From the IMG/VR virus record IMGVR_UViG_3300017714_002497, positions 1 to 59,926 of that record: 59,926 nt of DNA. One strand, written 5' to 3'. The notes beneath the pieces are model-generated. The model worked only from the letters and a program-made list of their open reading frames with translations, made no database searches and had not been told where the DNA came from. Origin of the DNA: a virus. Below, one piece after another: positions 1-9,478 of this stretch (positions within the stretch are counted from its first letter, which is position 1; each line of letters starts with the position of its first letter). The translations under genes were made by a program, and so were the position numbers.

Positions 1-2
1 TA

Positions 3-701
3 AAAAGTGCAGATGCAGTAATTCATCTAGCAGGTATTGTAGGCTATCCGTCATGTGAACGTGAGCCTGACTTAGCATATAGAGTTAACGTAGAAGGAAC
101 TAATAGAGTTATAGATGCTTCTGTAGGTAAACCTTTTGTATATGCAAGTACAGGAAGTGTATACGGTGAACTTGGTAAGACATGTGATGAAACATGTGAG
201 ACTAATCCAATTAGTACATACAGTGTTTATAAACTTGATGGTGAAAAGAAATTAAAAGGAACTGATGCAGTTATACTAAGACCAGCAACTGCATTTGGTG
301 TGAGTAATAGATTAAGACAAGACTTACTTGTTAATGACTTTACTTACAAAGCAATAGCTGAAAAGAAATTGGTCTTATTTGAAAAGCACTTCAAACGTAC
401 TTTCTTAAGCATTAACGACTTGGCACGTTCATTCAGATGGGCGTTAGAGAAATACGATATTATGAAAGGCGAGATATGGAATGTCGGTGATGAAACTTTA
501 AATCATACTAAGTTAGACATTGCACAGATTATTAAAAGCAAAGTCGATTATGAATTAATTATTAACGATGAATTATCTCACGATAAAGATGGCAGAGACT
601 ATTTTGTTGACTATACAAAAATTAGAAACATCGGGTTCACTGCTACCGAAACTCTTGAAGATGGTATTGATAGTTTAGTTAAGTTGTATCACGGCGCGTG
701 A
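3..701 (+). CDS. NAD-dependent sugar epimerase/dehydratase (extended SDR), 5' partial
   Basis: The reading frame is open from base 3, so the N-terminal nucleotide-binding GxxGxxG segment lies outside the window. What remains shows HLAGIVGYPSC, then YASTGSVYG carrying the catalytic Ser/Thr, then a YSVYK (YxxxK) motif, and RPATAFGVSNR. This is the usual order in extended short-chain dehydrogenases acting on nucleotide sugars, which epimerise or dehydrate NDP-sugars with NAD(P). Its 3' end converges on and overlaps the aminotransferase at 689-1762 by 13 bp. The neighbouring sugar genes suggest a role in making an activated sugar; the exact substrate cannot be read. Confidence 0.85.
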   Translation, partial: KSADAVIHLAGIVGYPSCEREPDLAYRVNVEGTNRVIDASVGKPFVYASTGSVYGELGKTCDETCETNPISTYSVYKLDGEKKLKGTDAVILRPATAFGVSNRLRQDLLVNDFTYKAIAEKKLVLFEKHFKRTFLSINDLARSFRWALEKYDIMKGEIWNVGDETLNHTKLDIAQIIKSKVDYELIINDELSHDKDGRDYFVDYTKIRNIGFTATETLEDGIDSLVKLYHGA

Positions 702-1762
702 TTTTTAACAACACTTGCAATCTTTTTTACGTCTTCTTCACGTAAATTAAACTGACCAGGTAAATGCAAACCTCTACTTGCTAGTTCGTCTGCTATTGGT
801 GTAGGCGTTCTGTACTTTCTATGAAAAGGTTGATTACAAAGACTATCGTATACTGCACGACAACCTATACCTTCTGCACGTAGTTCTTCTACGAGATTAT
901 CTCTTTTGCTTACTAGTATCTCTGGATACGTAGGTGTCTGATGTTCTAAATCTGTAGGGATAAAGTCTACTACTTTCTTTAAATGTTTACGATACCATTT
1001 GAATAATTGTTTCTTGTGTTGTACGATGAATGGTAACTTCTTCATTTGTGGCACACCGAATGATGCTTGTAAGTCTGTGAATTTAAAATTCAATCCCATT
1101 ACGTTATATACTTCTCCGACTTTAACTGTTCTGCCAAAGTTTTTTATAGCATGAATTTGTTTACTAATATTCTCATCATTAGTAACTATGCAACCACCTT
1201 GTCCTGTAGTAATAATCTTTGGTGCACCGAAACTAAATATTCCCATGTCACCCATAGTACCACAGTGTACATCATTGACTGTTTTACTTCCTAATGCTTG
1301 TGCAGAGTCTTCGATTACAATCTTACCACTCTCTCTTAGAGATTTAATTTTTTCTTCAACGTCTTTAGGATATCTACCATTGATTGCTGATACAAATATA
1401 ACTCTACAATCTGTTGGTATCTTATCAAAGTTTATACAGTAATTGAATGGGTCAACATCTACTATTACAGGAACACCGCCCATTAATATTGCACCATTAC
1501 ATGTAGCCGCTTGAGTATATGCACTTACGGCAAACTTCTCTCCTGGCTTGATATTAGCTATCATAGAAGCACACAGGAGACCCGTAGTAGCACTTGTTAC
1601 CATGTGTGCATACTTGGCACCTGTATAGTCACATATAAGAGATTCTAATTCTCTGGTTTTATCGTGTTCCATAATCCACCCACCAGAGTTGACGTAGTTA
1701 TAAACACTCTCAATTTCTTCTTTCCCGTATACGGGATTCATGTGACTATTCTTTGTGAGCAT
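689..1762 (-). CDS. DegT/DnrJ/EryC1/StrS-type PLP sugar aminotransferase
   Basis: 357 residues, the normal size for the family, which transfers an amino group to keto-sugars on nucleotide carriers. The PLP-binding signature is intact: VIEDSAQALGSK with Asp152, and SFGAPKIITTGQGG with the Schiff-base lysine at Lys182. ATTGLLCAS near residue 59 is the cofactor phosphate loop. A GGAG ribosome site lies about 10 bases before the ATG at 1762, and the gene overlaps the end of its upstream neighbour by 17 bases. It is the last gene of the long minus-strand island operon. With the converging epimerase it could supply an amino sugar; the substrate is inferred only from context. Confidence 0.88.
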   Translation of the reverse strand: MLTKNSHMNPVYGKEEIESVYNYVNSGGWIMEHDKTRELESLICDYTGAKYAHMVTSATTGLLCASMIANIKPGEKFAVSAYTQAATCNGAILMGGVPVIVDVDPFNYCINFDKIPTDCRVIFVSAINGRYPKDVEEKIKSLRESGKIVIEDSAQALGSKTVNDVHCGTMGDMGIFSFGAPKIITTGQGGCIVTNDENISKQIHAIKNFGRTVKVGEVYNVMGLNFKFTDLQASFGVPQMKKLPFIVQHKKQLFKWYRKHLKKVVDFIPTDLEHQTPTYPEILVSKRDNLVEELRAEGIGCRAVYDSLCNQPFHRKYRTPTPIADELASRGLHLPGQFNLREEDVKKIASVVKNHAP

Positions 1763-2711
1763 TTACAAAATTCTCCATCTTATGTTTTACGTGTTCGTAG
1801 AAAATCATATTTCCTTCGATACTTGGATGAACCCAATTAAATAAGCCTTTATCTTCTAATTGCTTCCAGACATCATATTGCTCATGTATGTAATCAATAA
1901 TGCTTGGCTCAATGTTATTTTTCTTTATCGTTGAACCTTTCCACGACATTATTGGATTCATAATCAAAGACATAAGTTGTCTAGTACTTTCACCAGGTCT
2001 CCAAGTGTATTTATCTAAATTGTGAGCCTGCATATGTTTTTCTATGTCTGCTTGTTTGATATAAATCTTCAATGTTTGATGTAAGAAGTCTGCACCTAAA
2101 TTTGGATTCATACCTTTGATGCCTGCATGTTCACATAGTATATTCTGCCAACTAGGTTCTAATACTGTAAGATTTTCATATGGTTTAACATCTTCATATG
2201 TTATATCTGTATGAGCGCCTAATATTCCAATCGGTACTTCTAAACTATTCATTGCCTCTAAATCTAAATGTAAAAGTTCGTTTCGTTGTTCTAACCAATC
2301 TGGGTTCTTAAAAAATCTATCAACCCATGATCCTACATTGATGCCCTTAGTTATTATTTCTGATTCTTGATAAGAGGGCCAACACATCTTTCTTGTTTCT
2401 TTTTCGTAATACAATCTTGCTATCGGGTCACACATAACCCAAATCACAGGTTTCTTCTTTACTTGATTAGAAATGTTTCCAGATGATAAACATCGTTGTA
2501 CACAAGTTAAATTACCTATACCGTGAGTAGGTAACCATGCATGTCTCTTTTTGCCAAACGTATGATTAAATTCTTCTGCAAACATATCTCCTATGTTTAT
2601 ATCTTTTCCTTCACCGTCATTTCCTAAAGGTGTAGAATAACTTTGTACAGCCCAACTAGGACCTATGTAAATAATGTCGTTGTCGTATAGGACATTATCT
2701 GATACAAACAT
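1746..2711 (-). CDS. SGNH-hydrolase-like protein
   Basis: About 321 residues from the ATG at 2711, which lies one base after the stop of the upstream gene. Longer in-frame starts at 2732 and 2768 would overlap that gene, and no strong ribosome site decides between them. The frame holds a possible SGNH block I (IYIGPSWAVQSYS) and, near the C-terminus, a block V-like WVHPSIEGNMIFYEH with His and Asn. SGNH enzymes are esterases or acyltransferases, often acting on acetylated sugars. Blocks II and III are not clear, so activity is uncertain. Its place among sugar genes fits acylation or deacylation of a glycan (inference). Confidence 0.45.
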   Translation of the reverse strand: MFVSDNVLYDNDIIYIGPSWAVQSYSTPLGNDGEGKDINIGDMFAEEFNHTFGKKRHAWLPTHGIGNLTCVQRCLSSGNISNQVKKKPVIWVMCDPIARLYYEKETRKMCWPSYQESEIITKGINVGSWVDRFFKNPDWLEQRNELLHLDLEAMNSLEVPIGILGAHTDITYEDVKPYENLTVLEPSWQNILCEHAGIKGMNPNLGADFLHQTLKIYIKQADIEKHMQAHNLDKYTWRPGESTRQLMSLIMNPIMSWKGSTIKKNNIEPSIIDYIHEQYDVWKQLEDKGLFNWVHPSIEGNMIFYEHVKHKMENFVNAHKE

Positions 2712-2712
2712 G

Positions 2713-3618
2713 TCATGCTTCTTGTGTTCCATTATCATAATACCACTTATATGTTTTGGCGAATGCATCTTCCATAGAGTATTTAGGAACCCACCCTAAC
2801 TCTTTTAAACGTGAGTTGTCTATCGCTCTGTTTTTAATTCCTTCAGGTCTATCAGTATTGAACCAAAGTTTGCCTTTGTACCCACTGACTTTAATTAATA
2901 GTTCAGCTATTTCTCTAATAGAAATCTCAAAACCACTTGCTACGTTAACTGTATCATACTTGTCGTTGTTTAGAATTATATCCATTGCCTCAACTGCATC
3001 TTCAATATAAAGTATATCTCTGCTTTGATTACCGGAACCCCATATCTCAATACTGTCTGAATTGTTTTTACATGCATCGACAAACTTTTGCATTAATGCA
3101 CCTATGACATGTGCATGTTCTCCTACTCTATCGTGTGGTCCAAACATGTTTGTATTGATTGCAGTACGCCAATGTGTATCATACTTTTCATTACTTGCTC
3201 TACATTGATACATACCCATTAGCTTAGGCAAAGCAGTTGGGAAGTAAGTAGAGTACGGTTCGCCTTGTAGTAACTGAGTTTCTTTATATGGTTGTTCGCC
3301 AATCTCAGGATAACTACATGTGCTTCCTTGTAGTAATACTCTATCTGTTCTTGCAAAACGACACGCCTCAAATATATTATTTTGAATTGTTAAGTTCTTA
3401 ATCATTAACTCAAAACTCTTATCTAAGTCTTCTTGTAAGCCACCTACAGTAGCCGCATTTATAACTACGTGTGTGGGCTTCTTTATATGTATGTCTTGTT
3501 TAGTTGAGATACGTGACGTATAGTTTGCATTTTGAGTATTGCCTCCTTCTGCATCAGGTATTAGTTTCTTATACCACGTTCCTACTAGTCCTCTATCTCC
3601 TGCTATATAGTATTTCAT
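2713..3618 (-). CDS. GDP-L-fucose synthase-like SDR
   Basis: 301 residues. It shows GDRGLVG (residues 7-13, NADP fold), GSTCSYP (98-104), NMFGPHDRV and IWGSGNQSRDILYIEDAVEA, then the C-terminal DRPEGIKNRAIDNSRL...LGW stretch. These match GDP-4-keto-6-deoxymannose epimerase/reductase (Fcl/WcaG), which makes GDP-L-fucose. Odd: at the YxxxK site the lysine is present (Lys132 in PTALPK), but the residue four before it is Thr128, not Tyr. The nearest tyrosine is Tyr125 and there seems to be a small insertion. It may be inactive, use another residue, or have changed function. ATGA overlap with the upstream gene marks translational coupling in the operon. Confidence 0.75.
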   Translation of the reverse strand: MKYYIAGDRGLVGTWYKKLIPDAEGGNTQNANYTSRISTKQDIHIKKPTHVVINAATVGGLQEDLDKSFELMIKNLTIQNNIFEACRFARTDRVLLQGSTCSYPEIGEQPYKETQLLQGEPYSTYFPTALPKLMGMYQCRASNEKYDTHWRTAINTNMFGPHDRVGEHAHVIGALMQKFVDACKNNSDSIEIWGSGNQSRDILYIEDAVEAMDIILNNDKYDTVNVASGFEISIREIAELLIKVSGYKGKLWFNTDRPEGIKNRAIDNSRLKELGWVPKYSMEDAFAKTYKWYYDNGTQEA

Positions 3619-6230
3619 TCATTCTTTTCCTTATGAATAATAAAGTAATTATTCATTTCTAAAGTTGGACAATGTTTAGTTGACTGAGGCTTCTGATGTC
3701 CTCTATGTTCGCTTTGCCATGTCGCAACGGTGCCTTGTTCATTTCTAAATCCATCAAACGATGAGTAAGCATATGGGAACGGTTGTATGACTGCACTGCC
3801 GCCAACCTTGAGTTGACTCATAATACACTTTGTAAAATAATGTATGTCATTAACATCATACGGTGCAAAGAATGTATTAGTATCTTTATTCTTGTCTACT
3901 ACTTGCCATGCCTGTGATATGTTTCCATTTAGTAGTCTTACAATTTTATCTGTTTTCCAGAATACGTTTGACATATTCATAAGTATTATATCATATCTTT
4001 CCGCAGAATCAAAGTCTTTTCCGTACATATTGTCGCTATTGTCTAACAAATCAAAAGGAGTCTGAGGCTCAATATGTATATCTGCTGGTTCTGTTATACC
4101 TAATGTCTTCCAAATAAGTTTAAGTTCATCAAGCGAATCACCTGCTTCTTTGTATGAGTTAGTAGAATGTACATTTGTAAATCCTTGACTTTTTAAGAAG
4201 TGAGGCATAAATCCAAAGTGTGTTCCTATATCAAGTATCTTAATATCTTTAGGTGCATAGTTTAATCCTAAGTTATCAAGTATCATACTATGATTAACCC
4301 AATATGCAGACTCTAAAGATGACTCTAGGTATTGTGAATGTCTTTTTAGTTTCTTAGTTAATACTTTGTATTCTTTTTTATAAACGTCTTTGAATGTATC
4401 AAAGTATTGTTCAAACCCTACACCTATCTTTGCGATGTTGTGTGGTTTTCTAAATCTCCAAGAACCATATTCATTATACATTGTCCAATCCCATTTATAG
4501 TTTTCATCTACGAATAAAATTTCTTCTGGAGTTAATTGACGTGGAGTATGTATTTCTTCTTCGTATAATATATCTGCGATGCGCCTTCCTGAATCTCTGT
4601 GACCAAAATCATCGTTCCAATCTTTGCATCTTGCATAATAACCTTCACGATGTATGTCGTCCATATCAATAGTATAACAAACATTTAGGTCATACATGTA
4701 ACCAGTCTGTTCTAACAAGTCATTATTAACATCATCATTGTTTTCTAAGTAACTTGCGTATCTTTTATGAGGGTGTCTTGTAATCGCAATAGCTGGTATT
4801 TTAGATACGTTATCTAAATTATTTTTATCAACTAATCTATATGCAAGTCTAGGTGCAACTTTGTTTTTTATTGCACCGTCTAAATTTTCTGCTATAGGTA
4901 TAATTATTGTATTTGTGTTTTCACTATACCATACATATTTTGTCTTTTCTCTTTTAACTTCTTCATCATCTGCTTTGTCTTCTAATTGAGGTTTGTAGTC
5001 TAATAAACTCAAAGACTTGAATGCATCTTTGTATACACTAGGTGTATATACATTTTTATAATGATTGTAGTTGTGTTCTAATATTTCTTGTAATTCTTTA
5101 CTGTATGTTATTCCATTCTTTACGTCAACTGTATCTACAATTTCTTTTACAACATCAGTTATAGCATCTATTCTTTCTTCGTAAGCTAATTCATCATAGC
5201 TTTCATCCCAAAATTTATCAAACGTTTTGAACCCTAAGTTTTTTATATTTCTTAAATACTTTCTATCACCTACTATAATGAAAGGTTTCTTACATAGTAT
5301 TGCTTGTGAAAGTTTTTCACTTATCGAAACATACTCATCACTGTGCGTAAACTCTGTAATTAGTTCTACGTATGTTCTCTTTCTATATGGAAGTAATTCT
5401 TCTATTCTGTTTAAAGATGAACTTGCTAACCATTCGTCCCTCTGACAATTCATACTATATGGCAATTCTGTTTTATAATAATCCCATAATATTTTATTAG
5501 CCATATCTTTATTATATACATCTGGTACTCTGCCGTATATTGCATTTACATCACTATCATATAGAGGATCACCTTCTCCTCTATTATTTGTACCAAGAAA
5601 ACTAAAGTAGAAATTATCTTTTATATTAACTTTCTTTTCTAACAACTTACTTAAAGTGTCAAGTCGATGTGGTCTAATTCTTTTATTAAGAAATAGAACG
5701 TGTTTGTTTGTTAACTCATCTTCTGAAAATTCCCATTTTTCGTGATACTCATTTGATACTTTGTTTTCTTCGTAATCTGAAAATCTTAAAGTACTAGATG
5801 AAACAGTCAAGTAATCTATTGATCCTTTTGGTTTTAGATGTTCATACATAGACCAATACTTTACATTCTTTGCATATGATTTAGTAGAATAAAACTTATC
5901 TATCTTCTCATAGTAACTAAATGGTATAAGTTCTGCACCCATATCGAATACAATACAAGTATTACCTTGCTCTAAATCTTTTGTGATAGACTTGTCGTTC
6001 AATACTTCATCGATTAGTTTATCAGTAAGAGTTAAGTAATCATACCCATCAAATTCATCTTCATCAAAATACTTACATGCTATCCAAGGAGAAACAAAAT
6101 AATATTTTTCAAACCTAACAGTAGGGTGTAACTCATCAACAAAGTTTTGATATAAGTCATAATGCTGAGGTTCGCCATGTATAGTTTTGATTAAAGGTGA
6201 ACGATTTATTATCCATTTATTATAGTACAT
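3615..6230 (-). CDS. Two-domain protein: glycosyltransferase-like region plus C-terminal SAM methyltransferase
   Basis: 871 residues. The middle (about residues 250-350) reads ISEKLSQAILCKKPFIIVGD followed by a LGFKTFDKFWDE stretch. That resembles the donor-binding end of exostosin/fucosyltransferase-type glycosyltransferases. The C-terminal part (about 660-840) has a class I methyltransferase glycine motif, ILDIGTHFGFMPHFL, then YDIILMNMSNVFW and LKVGGSAVIQPFPY. So one chain probably binds a sugar nucleotide and S-adenosylmethionine, which would fit adding and methylating a sugar. The first ~200 residues are not recognised. Start and stop touch both neighbours (ATGA-type joints), placing it firmly in the island operon. 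Confidence 0.55.
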   Translation of the reverse strand: MYYNKWIINRSPLIKTIHGEPQHYDLYQNFVDELHPTVRFEKYYFVSPWIACKYFDEDEFDGYDYLTLTDKLIDEVLNDKSITKDLEQGNTCIVFDMGAELIPFSYYEKIDKFYSTKSYAKNVKYWSMYEHLKPKGSIDYLTVSSSTLRFSDYEENKVSNEYHEKWEFSEDELTNKHVLFLNKRIRPHRLDTLSKLLEKKVNIKDNFYFSFLGTNNRGEGDPLYDSDVNAIYGRVPDVYNKDMANKILWDYYKTELPYSMNCQRDEWLASSSLNRIEELLPYRKRTYVELITEFTHSDEYVSISEKLSQAILCKKPFIIVGDRKYLRNIKNLGFKTFDKFWDESYDELAYEERIDAITDVVKEIVDTVDVKNGITYSKELQEILEHNYNHYKNVYTPSVYKDAFKSLSLLDYKPQLEDKADDEEVKREKTKYVWYSENTNTIIIPIAENLDGAIKNKVAPRLAYRLVDKNNLDNVSKIPAIAITRHPHKRYASYLENNDDVNNDLLEQTGYMYDLNVCYTIDMDDIHREGYYARCKDWNDDFGHRDSGRRIADILYEEEIHTPRQLTPEEILFVDENYKWDWTMYNEYGSWRFRKPHNIAKIGVGFEQYFDTFKDVYKKEYKVLTKKLKRHSQYLESSLESAYWVNHSMILDNLGLNYAPKDIKILDIGTHFGFMPHFLKSQGFTNVHSTNSYKEAGDSLDELKLIWKTLGITEPADIHIEPQTPFDLLDNSDNMYGKDFDSAERYDIILMNMSNVFWKTDKIVRLLNGNISQAWQVVDKNKDTNTFFAPYDVNDIHYFTKCIMSQLKVGGSAVIQPFPYAYSSFDGFRNEQGTVATWQSEHRGHQKPQSTKHCPTLEMNNYFIIHKEKNE

Positions 6231-7477
6231 TAAATCAGACTCCTTTCTGCTTTAATACTATCTTTAGTTTTCTTAAATTCATGATTAGTTTTCTTTCCAC
6301 AAAATATTGAACATGTTATTAATCGTTTATCTCTGATATCACGACTTTTAAAATTATCTGGCCATCTGCCTTGAAACATTGGACCGTTTATTATATCTTT
6401 CAAACTATTATATTCCAAACTTATATTTCTTGTACCATATGAGTTAATGAAATCTTGCAACTGTGAAACTTCATATGAACTAGGATTAGCATAGTATTTA
6501 CTTGCAGTAAAACAACAAGGAAAAACTAAACCATCGTGACCTATAAAAATACCCTTTCTAGGTATAGCAACACAATGAATATCTGTTTGACCTAATTCTA
6601 TTTCATGAGGAGATAATGTTCTTTTGTTATCTATAATTTGTTTATCCATTCTGGGTTTCCAGAATGCTTTTGGATCATTAAATTTTTTAGCTAACTCATC
6701 TGGTTCAATCGATTGTTCTTCTGACTTAGTAAAGCCTGCATCTTTTAAGTATAGTTTAATTTCATTAGTATTTAAACTCTTATCTTGTTGTTCTATAAAG
6801 TAATCTAATTGACCATCATCTTTTAATACTTTCATCCAACTATTATATTTTCTACCATCTTCTGTAATAGGTTGATTAACAAATCCTAATGCCTCTTTAG
6901 CAAAGAACTGTAGCAACCCTATATCTACTGCTAGTTGTTTTGCTTCTTCGACTTGATGTTGGTTGTGCTTAAATACAAGAAACTCCCATTTGCCTCTGCC
7001 ACCCGCTTTAACAAACCACTTCATTGCATTCATTATCTTTTTCCAGTGAGTTCCTCTTCTGTAAATATGATTTGTATCTTCAAGACCATCTACACTAAAA
7101 GTTAAAATACATCCTTCATCACTAAACAACTTTCCTAATTCAGTCCAAAATTCTTCATTTCTACCACTAGCATTAGTATTCATTGTTACGTATATTTTAG
7201 GATTTATACTTTTTATATATTTTAATATATTAACTAATTCTGGATTAGTCATTGCATCGCCGTAGTTTCCGCATAATTGTAAACCATATAACTGAGCGAT
7301 AAATTCATTTGGCAACCAAGATTTTAATCTATCTAGTGTTAGATATGTTTCTTTATAAGAAGTATTCTTTGGTCCTCCTTGTTGTCTACGATTGCATATA
7401 GGACATTTGGCATTACAAAGACTGCTCATTTCTAAGTCTAAGTGTAGTATATCTTTGTAAAGATAAAGTAAAGACAT
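6230..7477 (-). CDS. Radical SAM protein with SPASM-like C-terminus
   Basis: 415 residues. The radical-SAM cluster motif CNAKCPIC (Cys21, Cys25, Cys28) sits close to the N-terminus. The usual GGEP step is replaced by LCGNYGDAMTNPE, and FSVDGLEDTNHIYRRGTHW is the conserved strand-4 region. The C-terminal part has HCVAI, VFPCCFTA and ITCSIFCGKK, a cysteine pattern like a SPASM auxiliary iron-sulfur domain. SPASM enzymes mostly modify peptides, though some act on sugars. The start overlaps the stop of the upstream radical-SAM gene by one base. No precursor peptide is evident beside it. Substrate unknown; iron-sulfur radical chemistry is secure. Confidence 0.85.
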   Translation of the reverse strand: MSLLYLYKDILHLDLEMSSLCNAKCPICNRRQQGGPKNTSYKETYLTLDRLKSWLPNEFIAQLYGLQLCGNYGDAMTNPELVNILKYIKSINPKIYVTMNTNASGRNEEFWTELGKLFSDEGCILTFSVDGLEDTNHIYRRGTHWKKIMNAMKWFVKAGGRGKWEFLVFKHNQHQVEEAKQLAVDIGLLQFFAKEALGFVNQPITEDGRKYNSWMKVLKDDGQLDYFIEQQDKSLNTNEIKLYLKDAGFTKSEEQSIEPDELAKKFNDPKAFWKPRMDKQIIDNKRTLSPHEIELGQTDIHCVAIPRKGIFIGHDGLVFPCCFTASKYYANPSSYEVSQLQDFINSYGTRNISLEYNSLKDIINGPMFQGRWPDNFKSRDIRDKRLITCSIFCGKKTNHEFKKTKDSIKAERSLI

Positions 7478-8664
7478 TAGAAATACTCCCTAAACTCAGG
7501 TAAATAATCTTTTATGTCCTGCTTTCTTATTTCATCTAAGTTCTTAGTATACTCAATCGCTTTTTGCCATTTATCTTTTCTATCAGGACCACTAAACATT
7601 TTTTCAAATTCTCTTAGCTTCCAACTTTCAAACACGTTAGAAAATTTCTTATGTATTCTATCTCTCATTTCTTTTGGTAATACTGCTGGCGATAATATAT
7701 CTGGGTCGTATACATAATTGTGATGTACCCATACTCCATGTTGTCTATGAAAGAAATTATAAAAATCACCTAGTGTAGAGTAGTTCATCCATGATACAGT
7801 CTGTGTTACATCAATCTCAAAGCCTTCTTCTTTCAGTCTTAAGAAGTTTTTAATAACTGAATCCCATTGTGTGGGATATCTTATGTAATGATTTCTATCT
7901 TCTAAATCATCTATGCTACAACTTACTTTCACATGGTCAAACTTTTTCCACAGGTCTATAACTTTGTCATTCATGTTTGTCATGTTAATATTATACCAAA
8001 GTTTTATATCTGTTTTTCCTAAATCTACTAGTCTTTCTAAAAATCTAAAGTGTTCTTTAATGAGTGTTGGTTCGCCACCATTAATATAAAATGTTTTTAC
8101 TCTGTCACAATGTTGTAATAAGTCTTCCCAAAATCCATCACGCTCAGGCCATCTAAAGCCTTCCATCGTATCGTATGTTGTTAACTTAAATGTAGTTTTC
8201 TTTTGTAGAGCATCGTAATCATTTCTCCACTTACTTGAACTTGCTGGATTACATGTACGACATGCTACATTGCATACATTACCTAATCTTAATTCAACAA
8301 ACTCTAGCTGAACATCTTTCATGAAGCCATCGCTATCAGTGGCTTCCCTAGCAACTTCTACAGTGTACTCAGGATAGTTTTTGATTTCTTCTGTTCTTTT
8401 AGAAGACATGCCTTTAGCTTCTTCGGCATAACAACGAATACATGCTTTAGGTTTTTTACCCTCTAACACTTCTAGTCTTGCTTTCTTATAGCTTTTGCTA
8501 TTCATTGTATCAAACACGGTGTCACGGTTTAGATTATAAAATCTATCACCATCACGTGAACTACTCAACGAATTACGATGGTCAGCAACACAACAATGTG
8601 TTACCCCACCATGCGGGTGCGTTGCAAGGTGTTGAAATAATAATGGACAAAAAGTATCGCTCAC
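7477..8664 (-). CDS. Radical SAM protein with N-terminal twitch-type cysteine set
   Basis: 395 residues. The core motif CNVACRTC holds Cys131, Cys135 and Cys138, and YINGGEPTLIKEH is the SAM-binding GGEP motif. Four further cysteine sites come before the barrel: FCPLLF (Cys6), HCC (Cys24/25) and CIRC (Cys75/78). This N-terminal set recurs in three other proteins of the island and probably holds a second iron-sulfur cluster. The start codon is one base from the stop of the upstream SGNH-like gene. Likely a peptide or glycan modifying enzyme; the substrate cannot be told from sequence. Confidence 0.87.
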   Translation of the reverse strand: MSDTFCPLLFQHLATHPHGGVTHCCVADHRNSLSSSRDGDRFYNLNRDTVFDTMNSKSYKKARLEVLEGKKPKACIRCYAEEAKGMSSKRTEEIKNYPEYTVEVAREATDSDGFMKDVQLEFVELRLGNVCNVACRTCNPASSSKWRNDYDALQKKTTFKLTTYDTMEGFRWPERDGFWEDLLQHCDRVKTFYINGGEPTLIKEHFRFLERLVDLGKTDIKLWYNINMTNMNDKVIDLWKKFDHVKVSCSIDDLEDRNHYIRYPTQWDSVIKNFLRLKEEGFEIDVTQTVSWMNYSTLGDFYNFFHRQHGVWVHHNYVYDPDILSPAVLPKEMRDRIHKKFSNVFESWKLREFEKMFSGPDRKDKWQKAIEYTKNLDEIRKQDIKDYLPEFREYF

Positions 8665-8665
8665 G

Positions 8666-9478
8666 TTATAGCCATCCTAGTTGTTCTAATTTTGGTTTTA
8701 ATTTTTCTTTTGTAAACATTTCATAACCTTTAATACTAGGATGATGACTTTCTTCAAACTTATCACCTCTACTTTCTGCATATTCTAGTATACTATCTTC
8801 TATATATTCTATTCCTAGTTGTTTAAACGCATCACATAATCTTTCTTTTGAATTCATTAAAGCCGTATCCCAACCAAATACTACTAAAAGTTTTGCATTG
8901 CTTAGTTTTATACCATGCAATACTGCTACTAAACTATACATTGTCCAAGGATTAATCCGTCTTCCTTCACCTAATAATGTATAAATCTCTTTTGGTTCAC
9001 GTTTCATTCCAGACTTAATCCATTCATTACACGATGGATCAAATCCAAATGATGTGATATCACCATCGAATTTGTTTTTTATGTTTGTCACAGAACCGGG
9101 TAGTTTCTTCAATTCTCTTTTCTTATACCCTTTACTAATATCGTCTCCCCACAAATCTTTATTAACATTGTTAATAGGTATAGTAAGTCTTCCAGGATTA
9201 GTTACTTGAAAAATTACTATGTCATTGCTTTTTATTTCTCCATCAAGTAAAGCACATGTATATTTTGCTATTGCACTATGAACACCTGAGCCTGGTATAG
9301 CCCAACTTTTCATTTCAATATTATTTGAATCCCATATGCATGGGTCAAAGTTTTCTATTGCTCCATTTCTTCTCCATACATGACCTGGTTTGATATCATG
9401 GGATAGATGGGTCCAATGATGTTGTGCAGTTAAGCTACAACCAAATGCTCTAATTCTTGTTTTCTTTTTAGCCATCAA
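8666..9478 (-). CDS. SGNH/GDSL-hydrolase-like protein
   Basis: 270 residues, starting MMAKKKTRIRAFGCSLTAQHH. GCS replaces GDS in block I. The later AIPGSGVHSAIAKY is block II-like, VIFQVTNPGRLT could carry the oxyanion Asn, and ESHHPSIKGYEMFTKE gives the block V His. The order fits an SGNH esterase or acyltransferase fold. It is preceded by an 11-base overlap with the gene upstream and lies between an unknown protein and a radical-SAM gene. Similar in layout to the SGNH-like gene at 1746-2711 but not clearly a duplicate. Role in glycan acylation is inference. Confidence 0.55.
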   Translation of the reverse strand: MMAKKKTRIRAFGCSLTAQHHWTHLSHDIKPGHVWRRNGAIENFDPCIWDSNNIEMKSWAIPGSGVHSAIAKYTCALLDGEIKSNDIVIFQVTNPGRLTIPINNVNKDLWGDDISKGYKKRELKKLPGSVTNIKNKFDGDITSFGFDPSCNEWIKSGMKREPKEIYTLLGEGRRINPWTMYSLVAVLHGIKLSNAKLLVVFGWDTALMNSKERLCDAFKQLGIEYIEDSILEYAESRGDKFEESHHPSIKGYEMFTKEKLKPKLEQLGWL

